Source: Rhyacichthys aspro
Lineage: Eukaryota > Chordata > Actinopteri > Gobiiformes > Rhyacichthyidae
DNA: 64,000 nt
NCBI GenBank assembly: GCA_036850595.1
Contig: CM072160.1
Coordinates: 18,765,906-18,829,905, forward strand
Direction of reading: 5' to 3'
Shown here: positions 38,230 to 49,466 of the stretch, one piece after another
Position numbering within the stretch: position 1 is the stretch's first letter
Layout of the letters: each line of letters begins with the position of its first letter
Notes under the pieces: generated by a model
What the model was told of the DNA's origin: nothing
The model's database searches: none
What the model saw: the letters and a program-made list of their open reading frames with translations, nothing else
Position numbers and translations under genes: made by a program

Positions 38230-39180
38230 TCAACTTCCCGTCCATACGGATGTCTCGGCTCGGCTCATCATAATCGAAGCTCTTTAGCTCACCTTAGTGT
38301 TTCGCTGTAATACGACTAGATGAAGGAGCCAGCGCTGTCTGAGAATCCTACACGGACAGCCATAATGCCACACAAGAGAGCGGCCGGAGAGTATAATTAA
38401 GTAATAAAGTCGGGCTGGATGAAAGTGAAAAGCTTCCGTTAAAGGAGCCAAACACGGGGCGGCTCGGAGCAGAGAGGTCGAAGCGAGTGGGCGCCCTTTT
38501 AAAAGATGGCAACTGACGTGTTTACCAAACAAGCTGCCGTCCCTCATGTCTGGCCAGCAGCTTGAGTTTTATTAAACCCTGCTAATTGAAAGACTTTTCC
38601 GCTGTGATGGACGGAGCCAAGTGCGCGCTAGAAATTGACTTTTTTTTTCAAACTTAACAAGAAACGAACAGTGCCGGGCTGATATTTTCATTCAATTAAA
38701 AATAAAATCGCGGCGAGCAGATACTAAAATTGGGACAATTGACTGGAAGGTCATTGGAGTTGAAGAGCGGAGAGGAGCTGTGGGAAATTCTCCGCAACAG
38801 TGAATCTCCTGCCTCCTCTAACCGTTTCAATTACATCTCAATCTACAGTGGCTGGAGGGAAGGGTGCTTGTTAAATTAGAAGGGCTTTTGTAACAGTATC
38901 CATTAGGAGTGACAGCGTTTTATGGTCGTAATCAGATCGAATCATCCCGACTTGTGCCCGTGCGCCTTATCTGGCCCTCTCATTAGGATATCTTAATTTT
39001 CCACAGCCTGTTGGTCCTGAGTGCCGTCTGCAGCCGCTAAATGTGTTTCTATCAATCAGTCATGCCGAGGACAAAACTCAGCGTGAGGCCCGGGCTTCAG
39101 GAAGCGAGGGGGATTCAGCCGTGCATGTCGGACTATAAATAAACACACATCTATTAGTCTTTGTTTCTCCTTTGTTTCCT
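38230..39180. promoter_or_regulatory. Extended candidate conserved non-coding block
   Basis: Nearly 1 kb without recognisable repeats, with well-kept CpGs and many factor-like words: GTATAATTAAGTAATAAAG, AAGTGCGCGCTAGAAATTG, TTCATTCAATTAAAAATAAA, CTCATTAGGATATCTTAATT, CTATCAATCAGTCATGCC and GTCGTAATCAGATCGAATC. The density resembles developmental enhancer clusters. No coding frame with recognisable content occurs. It is the largest such block in the window. Confidence 0.4.
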
Positions 39181-39359
39181 GCGGGCGGGATTTGTAGCTG
39201 TGCTTCAATATACAGCCATGTGAAATAGTTATTGGATCCTCTTAAAATTCTGCCAATGTACTGCCAAATACTACCATTAGACTCAATTCAACTTGAAGTA
39301 AAAGTTCCCTGTAGGATATCATCAGTTTCATGTTAAAATACTTTTTAAACTAATTTGGT

Positions 39360-39425
39360 CATTTGTTAATGTACAGCTCTCTTAAGGTCCTGTCACAACT
39401 TTCCAATTGGATTTTTTTTGTGCTT
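39360..39425 (-). repeat. Tc1-type fragment, copy 1
   Basis: ACAGCTCTCTTAAGGTCCTG and TTTCCAATTGGATT match the complement of a fish Tc1-like element. A second copy starts about 310 bases on. Confidence 0.45.
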
Positions 39426-39463
39426 CAGTTTACAGTCATACAGTCAAGATGTATTCACACCCT

Positions 39464-39487
39464 TTTTATTTATTTATTTATTTATTT
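39464..39487. repeat. (TTTA)n microsatellite
   Basis: About six uninterrupted TTTA units, followed by T6. Confidence 0.9.
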
Positions 39488-39669
39488 TTTCTGTGGCAAA
39501 ACATGTAAAAATGAGTCTGGTTATAGTGAGTCCTAATAATTGATAAACAAAAACCTATAATAGAATTGATGGCAAAATGAAAACTGAGGTATAGAATGTG
39601 ATTCCTCAAATTCAGCTCAACTTGAAGTTATGGTTTGCTTTATATTATCAGCCATCAGAATTTTTGCTT

Positions 39670-39725
39670 TTGTATTGTGCACAGCTCTCTTAAGGTCCTG
39701 CAACAGTTTTTCAAATTTCATTTTT
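39670..39725 (-). repeat. Tc1-type fragment, copy 2
   Basis: CACAGCTCTCTTAAGGTCCT then GCAACAGTTTTTCAAATT repeats the motif seen at 39372-39420. Confidence 0.45.
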
Positions 39726-39839
39726 CGTTATGGTAATATTACTGATTGCATCTGTATAGCCAATAGAGACTTGTATCACACTAACATTATGGTCTTCTTT
39801 TTTATAGACTTTTTCTTTCTGTTGGTTACAACTATATTC

Positions 39840-39884
39840 CAAACAATGCCTTATAGATCAAAGTTTTCTATAAGGCATTGTTTG
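39840..39884. repeat. Perfect 17-bp inverted repeat with 11-base loop
   Basis: CAAACAATGCCTTATAG (39840-39856) and its exact reverse complement CTATAAGGCATTGTTTG (39868-39884) flank ATCAAAGTTTT. It could form a hairpin in either strand. There is no run of T or A typical of a Pol III terminator immediately after it. Confidence 0.9.
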
Positions 39885-39904
39885 TAAAAAAGTCCTGGTT
39901 TAGA

Positions 39905-40110
39905 TCTGGTTCAAGGTTCAAGAGTCTTTATTATCCCCGACGGGCAATTTGTCTTGCAGCAGCAGCACATTCACACAACAAAAAATAGACAACAATAAAA
40001 ATATATTAAAACGACTGATTAAAAATGCCAATAGCTACAGGGATAAAAGCGTTCTTGTGTCGATTGGTCTTACATTTGGGGACAGTGTATCTGTGACCAG
40101 ACGGGAGCAT
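39905..40110 (-). mobile_element. LINE 3' end, 5'-truncated
   Basis: On the minus strand the element ends CAAATTGCCCGTCGGGGATA then ATAAAGACTCTTGAACC, a CR1/Rex-type non-LTR 3' tail. The upstream part (GTGACCAGACGGGAGC on plus) is of the same recurrent type. The plus-strand open frame over it is not considered a gene. Confidence 0.55.
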
Positions 40111-41248
40111 TTTGAACTCCGCCCACAGGTTCAATCCTACATTAGTCCAAGTTTAGACCTGTGTAGTCTTGATCTCGTCTTTAATTCTAAAATAACTCCT
40201 GTTTTGATGTGTGAAGCTTGCTACGTTAAAGAGAGCATTCAAATAGTCATGTCTTTATCGCAACATTATAAAGAGTTATTGAATATCACACATTTTTCCA
40301 ATATCACACAGCCCTTTTTCAAACTACTGATTCTTTTCTTAGCCACTATTGTTTCTGTGACTCTTTTTCTAATTGTGTTGTCACATCTTTAACATTTAAG
40401 ATGCTTAGTGGAAGACCTGAGACTAACTTGTCAGTCTAACCAGTCCTACATGTTCTCGCCTCTGAACGACCTCCCAGATTAAGGCTCTGTTCGGAGGTCA
40501 GCTGAGGCAAACATGTCATAACTGTCCTCCCAGCTCAGACGTCTGAATGAGCAGCTGGATGATGCATCAGCTGGGGAGACGGCTGGTCCCAACACATCAG
40601 ATGAATCCACAACAGCGGGCCTCTGAGCAGTACCGGGAGGGTGGCCTGTTTTCCTAAATTGCCTCTCCACATGCAACAAAGACACTCAAGTTCCTCAGGA
40701 AGACCCACGGCTGCATATGGAGCTGTTCATCTCCACAACGTTCACAGAAAAATGTCGTGATGTGGAGCTGCATGGGAGGTGCAAGAAAGACTTCTGCTAC
40801 AGACAGCTTCAAGCACACCTTCTTCTAACCTGCATTAACCCTATGTACCCGAAAAACAGTTGCCTCCTTTGATCCAACTCTGGTCCACTTTCTCAGATAG
40901 TCCGTTTGGAATGAATAATAATTAAAACACTTTTGAGTAGCTGTAGTCAATGATATGGCTTCAGTTTAAATAAACGATTTCTAACAAAAGGCTTCAACGT
41001 GTTAAAAAACATTAATGACAACGTGACTGTCCACACTTCTCCTCATCTATTGGCTTAATTGCCCCAGTGTAGAGCAGAATTAACCTGACTCCGCCAGATA
41101 GAACTGCTCCACAGAACATAGTCTATTTCGCAGTACCATCTGGGAAGGCTCCCGTTGAAAGCGTTTGCAAAAGGGAGGCGCCTTCTGTCAAAAACTTGAT
41201 GTTGATTTGATGAAGCACCGACTAGTATCCGCTTAGCATGAGGTTTCT

Positions 41249-41374
41249 TTAACCAATCACAGCAACGATATGACGTGCCACTCTTTGCGCTTCTTTCAAA
41301 GAAGAAATACTCTCTACTTCTGATAAAACTGATTCGATAGCAGCGTCAACGCTAACGTCTTTCGGCGTAGCCAT
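41249..41374 (-). pseudogene. 41-codon frame resembling the N-terminus of a RecQ-like helicase repeat
   Basis: Starting at MATPKDVSVDAAIESVL and ending SSLKEAQRVARHIVAVIG then stop, this frame resembles the first residues of RecQ-like helicase genes that occur in many copies in fish genomes (an ISSLK-x2-QR motif precedes the helicase core there). The helicase motifs are absent and the frame stops where they should begin. The segment upstream on the same strand (41375-41560) is CpG-containing and could be a decayed promoter or element end. The assignment is from memory and tentative. Confidence 0.3.
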
Positions 41375-41636
41375 GTTGAAAACAAAGAGGAGAAAAGAGC
41401 GCTCATCATCATCATCATTGGTCAAAAGAGTCCGGTGAGTCCACAGTTCGCAACTCAAGCGGTTTGGTTGGCGCGATACAAGATGGATTTACAACTCCCA
41501 AATCTCGCGAGAATCCAGTTGCATCGCAAGGTTGGAGCAGAATGGCTTTCCCTTGAACCTCACTGCTTAAACCACCAAACTATGTCCATATACTTTCCTG
41601 TGCTCAAATGCAGAAATTTCACTCCAGTTTTATGAA

Positions 41637-41918
41637 TCACGCTGTATCACATCTCCTCAAGGAGCCAACAAATCTAATTGAAAAAAAACAAAAAAAAAAC
41701 GCCCTAAAAAGCATACCCAGGCGGATATTGCATTGACAGCAATATTGTTTAAAAAGTGAAGCGCCAACAAGCTCCCCAGAGTCGTCCCGAGGATAATCCA
41801 GTGAAATTTGGGTCTCCGTCTCAGTAGCTACACTGAAAGCATCAGCGAGGAAGGTCAAGTCCGGGACTATCTCCTCCCCCTCCTCTTCCTCCCAGCGCAG
41901 TGCCGAGCAACAGTCCAC
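41637..41918 (-). other. Unassigned 93-codon open frame next to a CpG-rich stretch
   Basis: The frame begins MDCCSALRWEEEEGEEIVPD, acidic, continues SVATETETQISLDYPRDDSG and ends in a low-complexity, hydrophobic FFFCFF segment translated from A-rich DNA. I do not recognise it. A GC-rich CpG stretch lies just upstream on its strand (41930-42030). The acidic first half looks more protein-like than chance intron; it may be a remnant of a multicopy element or a first exon, with AAG|GTATGC-type sites not evident. Confidence 0.2.
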
Positions 41919-42821
41919 CGCTGCGAGAGACAGACATGATTAACGTTGCATAGACTTCCCCCGCGGAGAAAAACAAGGAGCCGGAGTGTACGAGGACTCA
42001 TGCGGCGCCGAGGTCACACTCTGCCTGACTTCTGCACCAAAATGTGAGTAAACAGAATTGTGGCTGAGTGAATATGAAAAAAACAAGGCCCAACCCACAA
42101 TAAATTAATTAATGTTGGTGCTTATCCAATATGAAACTCGGTCTACCAAAATCAGAGCCTAACTTTTCATCGTGCTTTACAACTCGAAGCCAAGCTCAGT
42201 CGAAAGTTGATGTAAATTGCTGCAAATTGGCAGAGAAAAATTCATACTCAAAATCACAAAAATATTGAGTTAAATTGAAATCGTGACATTTTTGGAGTGC
42301 CGACAATTGTTTTTAAAACCACTCACAGTGAACACAAGCACAGAAGTCACAAGCTGTATTTAAAAAATGGAGTTAGTCAAAATGACAATAAAAGGTTCCT
42401 TGAAGCACTTTTAAAGTTTGTCTTATTTTCATAATACAATTTTCAGGAACACACAATATGAGTGAAAATGCTAAATGCAGTTGGGTTACAGTTACATTCA
42501 CTTCCATGTTTTTCAAGAAGGCCATAGGTGTGGAAAAAGAGGGATTTCCAAATATTTCATGAAAATCGTATAGCTGCAGAAGCCTGAAAAATAATATAGC
42601 CTTTCATAGAGTTTTGTGTTAGGTGATTAAAGGGCATTTGCTTTAAGACTTGTGTCCAATCTATTAAAATGCCACCAGAAATGTAGTCAATATGTGGTAG
42701 TTTCAAATAAGGCAGCAATTCAACTGCTGTTTATGACTATAAATATATAATCCTCTTATTTGCCTGAGAAATAGTTTTGTCTTTTTAGTCATCTCATATA
42801 CAAATGTACAAATGTACAAAT

Positions 42822-43262
42822 TTCATTTCATTTCATCTTCTACCGCTTATCCCACTTTGTGGGGTCGCGGGTGGCTGGAGCCCATCCCAGCAGCTTTGGG
42901 CCTTAGGCGGGGTACACCCTGGACAGTGGCCAGTTCGTCGCAGGGCTGACACTTAGACGTACATTGACAGACAACCATTCACTCTCACATTCATCCACTA
43001 GGGGCACTTTAGAGTCACCAATTCACCTATAGATGCATGTCTTTGGACGGTGGGAGGAAGCCGGAGATCCCGGAGAGAACCCACGGTGACACGGGGAGGA
43101 CATGCAGACTCCTCACAGAAAGACCAGAGTTTAGCCAATGATGTTTTTGGGTTGGCTACAATCGGCCAACGATGTTTTTTTTGGGTCGGCCGGGATTCGT
43201 ACTCACGACCTTCTTGCTGTGAAGCGGGAGCGCTAACCACTCCGCTACCGTGCACCCCGCCG
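42822..43262 (-). mobile_element. Full-length tRNA-derived SINE with 14-bp target duplication
   Basis: Read on the minus strand it starts GTGCACGGTAGCGGAGTGG with a Pol III A box (TAGCGGAGTGG, 43247-43237) and a B-box-like AGTACGAATCC (43203-43193). Its body has the widespread fish wording GGGTTCTCTCCGGGATC and GGGATGGGCTCCAGCC, and it ends with (ATGAA)n. The direct repeats ACAAATGTACAAAT at 42808-42821 and 43263-43276 flank it. An internal duplication of about 34 bases (GCCAATGATGTTTTTGGGT / GCCAACGATGTTTTTTTTGG) lies at 43135-43190. Confidence 0.85.
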
Positions 43263-45739
43263 ACAAATGTACAAATGTTATTAGATTCTGACCTTTCAAA
43301 TCTAAAACAACTTCACCGTAAATAACTGTTGTTGATATTGTAACATATTAGCTTTTTGAATATTTTTAAAGGATTGTAAAGAAGAACCCTGTAAAGACAA
43401 TAAAAGAAGCAGGTTTAGTCAGAACTGAGTCTGGAAAGAGGGAAATTTTTTAGTTTTTAAGAGTTTATCTGAACTTTGTGTCAGTTTCTCTGCTTGTTTT
43501 ATTACATCTAACCATATTATTCTCATTATTACAGTTCCTACACAAAGGAATAGTAAACAGGCTATGGAAATGTATTTTTGTTCATTTTAATTGATTGTAA
43601 TGTTGATGCATGAACTTGCTCATGATCAGAAGAAAAGAAATAGCTTTAATTTGCTGTATTTTATCACGCAATGTCACGTTAAAATGTAGGCCTATATTAC
43701 AAAGTTTGGGCTTATATTGAAAATCCATTGAAATAAAAAAGTATTATTACCAATAATGGCTCCCAATGGTAAAGTTAATACAGCGGATAGTTTTATCCAT
43801 CAAAATATGCCCGATGCAGCTGCTACTTTTAAAAAATAGAATATAGGAATGTAGGCTTCCCATATCAATTTTTACAACTTTTATTCTCCTCTTTTGGTGA
43901 ATCTTCTCGTTTCTTCCACTGATAACTAATAACTTTCTTCTTTCCGCAGAACTCACAGTGAACAAAAGTTGACTGACCTAACTTTAAACCTGTTTTTTGA
44001 AACAGGAAACTCTTGAGTTGTCCTGGTCTAAGGAAGAGAACCTTGGTTTAAACTCTAAATTGCTTCAACCCACTGTAGAAAAATAAGGCCAGTGTTCCTC
44101 TGATACTAAGTCCGCTACACAATCAGAACAAAGCCCACCCAAATAAGATACATTACTCGGTGGCTGTCTTTAAATTTGCTGACTTCACGCAGACACTGTT
44201 GCACACTGACACTAAATGGGCGCCGCTGTTATTTATGCAGACTTTGAAGTACACACCAAAGGGGCCAACAGAATCTATTGTTATTTATGTTGTAATCCTC
44301 ACAGAGAACTTTTTAAAGACGGCTTCAAAACAGGGCCAGCTGCCACAACAGACAACACAAAAACAGAAAAATGGACATATTGTATGGGCATGCATACACT
44401 TCAGTCTGCTGCTCCACTTCAACATCACACAGCTCCAGACTTTCCTATCTGATGGCTGCGCTGATATAAACAATGTTTTCCCATTGTGGGCCATTAAGTA
44501 CTTTCACAGTGGCAGTTTGGGCTGAAGTGCCGGGCTAAAGGATGCTTCAACAGTTGTTATGGAAGGACGCAGGATATTTGGTGCAGAGCATTTTCCCATT
44601 CAGTTTGAAGCATCGGTGTTGGTCGCATGTCTCTCGGTGACGCCATATTTGCCGGTGATCATTAGAGGTAGAAGTGCTCTCTGTGTTCCAGCAGTGCGGT
44701 ACTTTCACCATGTAGAGGTATTTAAAAGTTTGATGGTAACATTTCTGAGCATACACTGAAGAACTCGGCTCCAAACAAAGGGTTTTTGTTGTTTGATATT
44801 AAGGTCTACAGTTTATATCGAGGTAGTATTTTGGCCACTAAAGTTCTACAAGCAGACAGGGTTATATCCTTGAACTGAATGAGGAGGAATCTTCGAGGAA
44901 ATAGTCCCATTTGTTGACATGAAGTTTCCAAAATACCAGTCTCAGTCACTATTTTCAATCATTTGCTTTGTGTAACCTAACCTTTTACAGCATAAGAATA
45001 CATATTATTTGCTGCCGTTATGTTTTAAGAACAATTTTGAAATCAATACGTAACTTTTTGACCAAAAAAGTATTGCAAAAAAAGTAGTGTGTTTATATTA
45101 AGTTTTTATTTATTTTTTTGTATGGCTTCTGTACCTGATATTTTTTACGTATAGTTGGGAAATTGATTAAACCTCAAATAGTATTTTGTAAAAGCAATCA
45201 TTTGTGAAAAAACAGGCTTTATGATGTTATCTACTATTTATTATAATGGATTTCAATAGATAAGAACCTCTATTCAGGTCTGACATTAGTGTAAATCATG
45301 TAATTTAAGTGCAGAAACCTGTATTATGTCATGGTGGCTGTTGATTTTCAGAGTAGGTATCCTCTTGGTGGATTTTTGTTTTGTCTACCATCATGGGATT
45401 CTTTCTGAACAATGAGCTCGAAGGCCTGTGGAAAGTTCAAATCCATGATGTCCACGACGCAAAAAGCCACTATACACAAAGACATACTCACGAAATTTGA
45501 TCCTTAAGCATAAGAGTAATTGTAAGTAGGGCTGGAATTAACCGTTATTTTATTTACTGACGCTTAACTGAACAGAAAAGATGTTTTTTTGCAGTGTGTA
45601 GAACTTTGTCAGAAAGTAACCTCTTGTTCTATGCTCAAACTTTGCAAGTCTATTGAAACTCATTTTCTGAGTCACTAAAATCAAAGCAAAAGAACTCGCA
45701 TATATTCATCACATAATATACATTAAGCCTCTCTAGGTC

Positions 45740-46110
45740 ACATATTTGCGTCTGGAGGATAAATCAAAGTGAAATGTAAAGGTGACTGTTTGCCTATTCA
45801 AAAGCCCCACTTTAGAAAATAGCTCCTTAAAAGAATTATCCGTCTGGATCAGCGACGAGACGACCTCCGCGTTAACATTATCAAAGCTCATCATTCTTCC
45901 TGTGCGCCGTCTGAAAGCATACATCCCTTCAAAGGCTCAAAGTAATTATAGATGGAAGAGAAAAGTTGGTTATGAAAGAAAAACCCAAACGCCTTTTCCC
46001 CCAATAACGATTACGTCCTTCCATCATTTATTCATAACTGCGTTTGAAGGGATAAATAATGACCTCCCAGTTTGCACTGCAGGTAGGATTAGGGAGAAAA
46101 AGAAACACAA
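45740..46110. promoter_or_regulatory. Candidate conserved non-coding segment
   Basis: Repeat-free with CGTCTGGATCAGCGACGAGA, CCTCCGCGTTAACATTATC, AAAGTAATTATAGATGG and CCCCAATAACGATTACG. A 140-codon plus-strand frame (45782-46204) crosses it but has no recognisable domain or splice context. The open frame plus composition make this worth aligning; non-coding is favoured. Confidence 0.3.
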
Positions 46111-47625
46111 ATTAGCTTTACAAAAGACACAAAGAGAGTCTCCGTTTGATAAAACAGTTGAAGGTGAAAAAAGTGCGGTATACTTCACGTACGAACAAAC
46201 TTGAGACCGCTTTCCATAACAAGCAAAGAAATCTGAAAAATTCATGCAGAGTCAAGACTATCTCTGACCGGAATGTGAATTATAATGAGAAATACACATA
46301 TTAATGCTGAATGGTTTATTGAAGTGAACTGAATTGGAATGGCGACATTAAATAATAGTTTGATGATTTAGAGGTAATTACACTGCTGCTGATATTTATC
46401 ATTCACTGTTGAGGATTCCTTCAAATTCAGTCATATTTCAATTAACAGATAAAAGACAAATCAAACATTCTCTCCTAACTGCAGTCTATGTAGCTAGTGA
46501 CGCTAATGGCCAGTGACGTACAGCTGAAATCTATAAAGCACTATTGAAAAAGATTGTTTAGAGGAATGTTGAGTGCCAAATTAAAAAAAAAAATCTGATC
46601 TTACTATCCTAAATCTGAATACATAGGTTAGAATAATCCAAATAAAGCTTGTTGTTGTCTTTCTTTCCCATTGGATTCATGCTACCCAGAAGCTAACAAC
46701 AACCTGAACAAGCATAATATGGAATGTGATGTTGGGTAAAACAAAAGACCACTTGTACAAAGGCCCAGGTTATACTGATGAGCCAACGAGTGACCACCAC
46801 TGAAAATCTGGGAAAGCTAAAAGTAATGTGACATTTTTTTTGCTTATTTATGATGCTCTTTCTGTTTGGGCTCGTTTAGTCTGTCTCTCCACTTGGGGTT
46901 CACATTTTAATTCACTGTACTTGAGTTCAGAAGGAAACAAACCGAAAACCTTCAAAACAGGATTCTTGGGGCATGTTTGGAGCACTCTGAGTCTGTCTGA
47001 ACTGCACCAAACACAGCAAATTAAAACTTTACTGTTGAACCAAACAGTTGTACTCACAATAATGTCAATTTGAAAGCAAACAATATCCATTAGTGATTAT
47101 TCTACACTGTCAATTCCTGTAGAACAAAGTCAGTGATACTAGCAAGCTTTGTTTAATGGTAAAATTAAATCAGGATACTTTTGCTACTTCAATGTGATGA
47201 GAAGAGGGAAAACAATATAACTGCTACATCTGTACCCGCCTTGTTAGATCCCACTAAAAACAAAATACAGGTTCTTGGTATTCATCCCTACATCAGACTG
47301 CACTTTCACAACTCTTCCTGGAAAACACAGGGCCCGCTCAGTGTCAGTCTGCCACCAAACAACTTTTACACTTGAAAGCTTCCTAAAGGCTCAAAACCTT
47401 AGCGGTGGGCTCAGCTGTTCTACAGTATACCACCAGAGTTTAGCGCTTCCCATGCCCCGCTCTGCCTTTTATCCCGTGTTGAAAGCGCACTCTTGCTGCT
47501 TTTCCTTCTATTTGTAGTTCACGCAGAAGTTGGAGCATTTGAAGACCTCTGTGTGTAGCTCGGGCTGCGATGAAAGCAGGCGAGGCACAAACAGAGCCGG
47601 ATTTAACGGAGGTAAATCATCTTAC

Positions 47626-47724
47626 CTGGATCCACTTGTCAGGGATGGCCATGGCCAGGCGGTAATCAAAGCCGAGACCCCCCTCCTTCACTCCTCTGCA
47701 GAGAGCCGGCATCCCTGACACGTC
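47626..47724 (-). CDS. gbe1: gbe1 exon (human exon 10 equivalent)
   Basis: A 99-bp, 33-codon exon in phase 0 at both ends. The acceptor is TTGTTTGCAG and the donor CAG|GTAAGATG. It begins DVSGMPALC, completing GH13 region III, and ends with LAMAIPDKWIQ, part of the barrel. The middle loop is CRGVKEGGLGFDYR, where human has CSPISQGGGGFDYR; this is the most divergent stretch of the exon. Because the length is a multiple of three, skipping it would keep frame but remove the residues after the acid/base Glu. The following intron is about 16 kb. Confidence 0.97.
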
Positions 47725-49338
47725 CTGCAAACAAGACGCCACATATGGATCCAGTTTTCTCAAAGAGCACATCAATGCCACTTCACGCTTTACACATTCA
47801 CCAGGGGCTAGAATCCTATAGCCCAGGCCAAACAGAGTGACATCCCATTTCCTTTTTCATGACCTCCTAATTACATCAATGAATAGGTAAGTAAGCCTTG
47901 CTTCGCTAATAGAGGTTTTTGACCCTTGTCTGGTCTTAACATTTTCCATTTCCCACTTGTCCATTCGTTCAGGTCTTTCCCATTTCAGAGGTTTTTTTGT
48001 TCAGTTTAGCATTTCTGGTTCATTTTCAGTACCCTTGTATCTTTCATTTTGTTGCTTTTCAATGTAGTGCAGTTTATTTGATGTTACTTTGCCCCTGATG
48101 TCACAAAAACCCAGCAATGAACAGTTACTTTTACATTCTGTTACAAGCACGACATCTTCCCAACTTACCATTAGTAGTTACACTATTTGTACAATTAAAA
48201 GTAACTGCTTGGTGAGATTTTCCATAGATTGCAGTAGATTTATGACTGCATCACCATCTCTGTCCCATACACACTCTTTATTCCTTTTAGTGGCAATCCA
48301 ATGAGAGCTTTTCTGCACCCCTCCTCACTTTTTTGTAAAGTTATTTTTTTTTGTCTTTATTAAGCCTTTTCTAACAGTAAATTCAGTATAAATTACAAAA
48401 GGTTTGACAGACATCCAAGGCAACAGGTCTAAGCAAAAAACTTGGTTTAAACCTCGTAAAGTGGCCTGGTCACACTAATATTAATAATCATAATGGATTC
48501 GATTTTATATAGTGCTTTCTCATCCACAGCTACAAACGCCATGCCTACACTCTCTCTGACCATCACCAAACATACCACAATCAAACTAACACATTCATAC
48601 ACCAGTGCCACAGACACTGGAGGCAGGTGGGTGACAACAGTATAAACTGAGGGATGCAGGAATCAAACCACTAACCTTCTGTTTACTGGACACTCTGTTC
48701 CACCTCCTGAGCCACTGGTTTGCCTTTTTCTGTCTCAGTTGTTCTCCAATAAAGGGACACCAAAGTAAGTTTTCAACCAGAGCTTACGCAAACTATCCTT
48801 GGAGGCTTGATTAGGCCCCATGATTAGATTTCTGTCTTTGTCTGAGTTTACATGCATAAGACTGTGTCCCCAGCACTCCACTCTGATTAATGCTGTATTC
48901 ACGTGGTCTTGGTATTTAACAGCATTAAGCCTAGCGTAACCTAACTGCTAATAAACTGCTCAGTAATCATTGTCTAATTTTTAAATAACAACAGTAACAC
49001 TTTACGAGTTAAAAAACAAACAACAACAGAGTAAACTACTACTAACTTTTTTCTCTTTTTAAATGTTTGTGGCATTAAAGTACAAAGCAACCGACAAACC
49101 ATGGCAGCTTGACTCCAAATACTCACCTGTCGTGCTTAAAAGGGTCCGAGATATTAAAGTGCTTCTTCTTTCTTCTGAGATTCTCTCACAAAGAAAGGAT
49201 TTTTGCTAACTGAACTTTTGACCTGTTTGTGATGTCTATTATTAATCCTGTTTTGCCAGATTTTATATGATTAAATCAGTCATTTGGAGGGTTCAGTTAC
49301 AAAACTGTTGGCTGTGTCGCGTTGCACGGTGTCCTCAC
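47725..49338 (-). other. gbe1: gbe1 intron 9 (1.6 kb)
   Basis: The donor is GTGAGGAC and the acceptor GTTTGCAG. It contains one minus-strand SINE; the rest is plain intron. Confidence 0.9.
48478..48718 (-). mobile_element. tRNA-derived SINE, minus strand
   Basis: On the minus strand it opens GTGGCTCAGGAGGTGGAACA (A-box region) and has GGTTTGATTCC (48669-48659), one base off the Pol III B-box consensus. It ends with AGAAAGCACTATATAAAATC followed by GAATCCATTATGATTATTAA. The tail matches the SINE at 14217-14459, so both are one family, oppositely oriented. Confidence 0.75.
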
Positions 49339-49466
49339 CTCCGCCACAGTGATGCAGTCTGGGTAAAGGGTGTGCAGAATGTGGTTGGCGAGCATCAGGT
49401 AAACCAAAGAGTCTTCATCCACCTGCAGGCCAAAGTACTCGCTGTAGTCTCCGGAGAAGCCTGTGC
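49339..49466 (-). CDS. gbe1: gbe1 exon (human exon 9 equivalent): ends on acid/base Glu
   Basis: A 128-bp exon. The acceptor is TTTACTCCTCAG and the donor GAG|GTGAGG. Two bases complete the Gly split with the previous exon, then 42 codons follow. GFSGDYSEYFGLQVDED is almost identical to human GBE1, and the exon ends at ITVAE, the start of GH13 region III. The final codon, GAG, is the general acid/base Glu (human E412), so the catalytic motif ITVAE|DVSG is split exactly by the intron. The local variation LANHILHTLYPDCI against human LANHLVHTLCPDSI is what one expects between a fish and a mammal. Confidence 0.97.

Larger units (their letters stand above)
31607..47625 (-). other. gbe1: gbe1 intron 10 (16 kb)
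   Basis: The donor is GTAAGATG at 47625 and the acceptor ACTGTGCAG at 31607. It contains the SINE, LINE and Tc1 fragments and candidate regulatory segments listed separately. The stretches 32160-35850, 42060-42800, 43280-45740 and 46250-47600 are AT-rich intron in which I recognise no gene or confident element. Confidence 0.9.

Noticed and set aside
39949..40392. Plus-strand open frame of 147 codons
   Set aside because: It lies over a minus-strand LINE 3' tail and AT-rich DNA; hydrophobic end is low-complexity translation.
43201..43250. tRNA-like A and B boxes suggesting a tRNA gene
   Set aside because: They belong to the head of a SINE with a target duplication; no cloverleaf with intact acceptor stem was seen.
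44160..44525. Plus-strand open frame of 121 codons
   Set aside because: No recognisable domain, no flanking splice or promoter context; composition fits ordinary intron.
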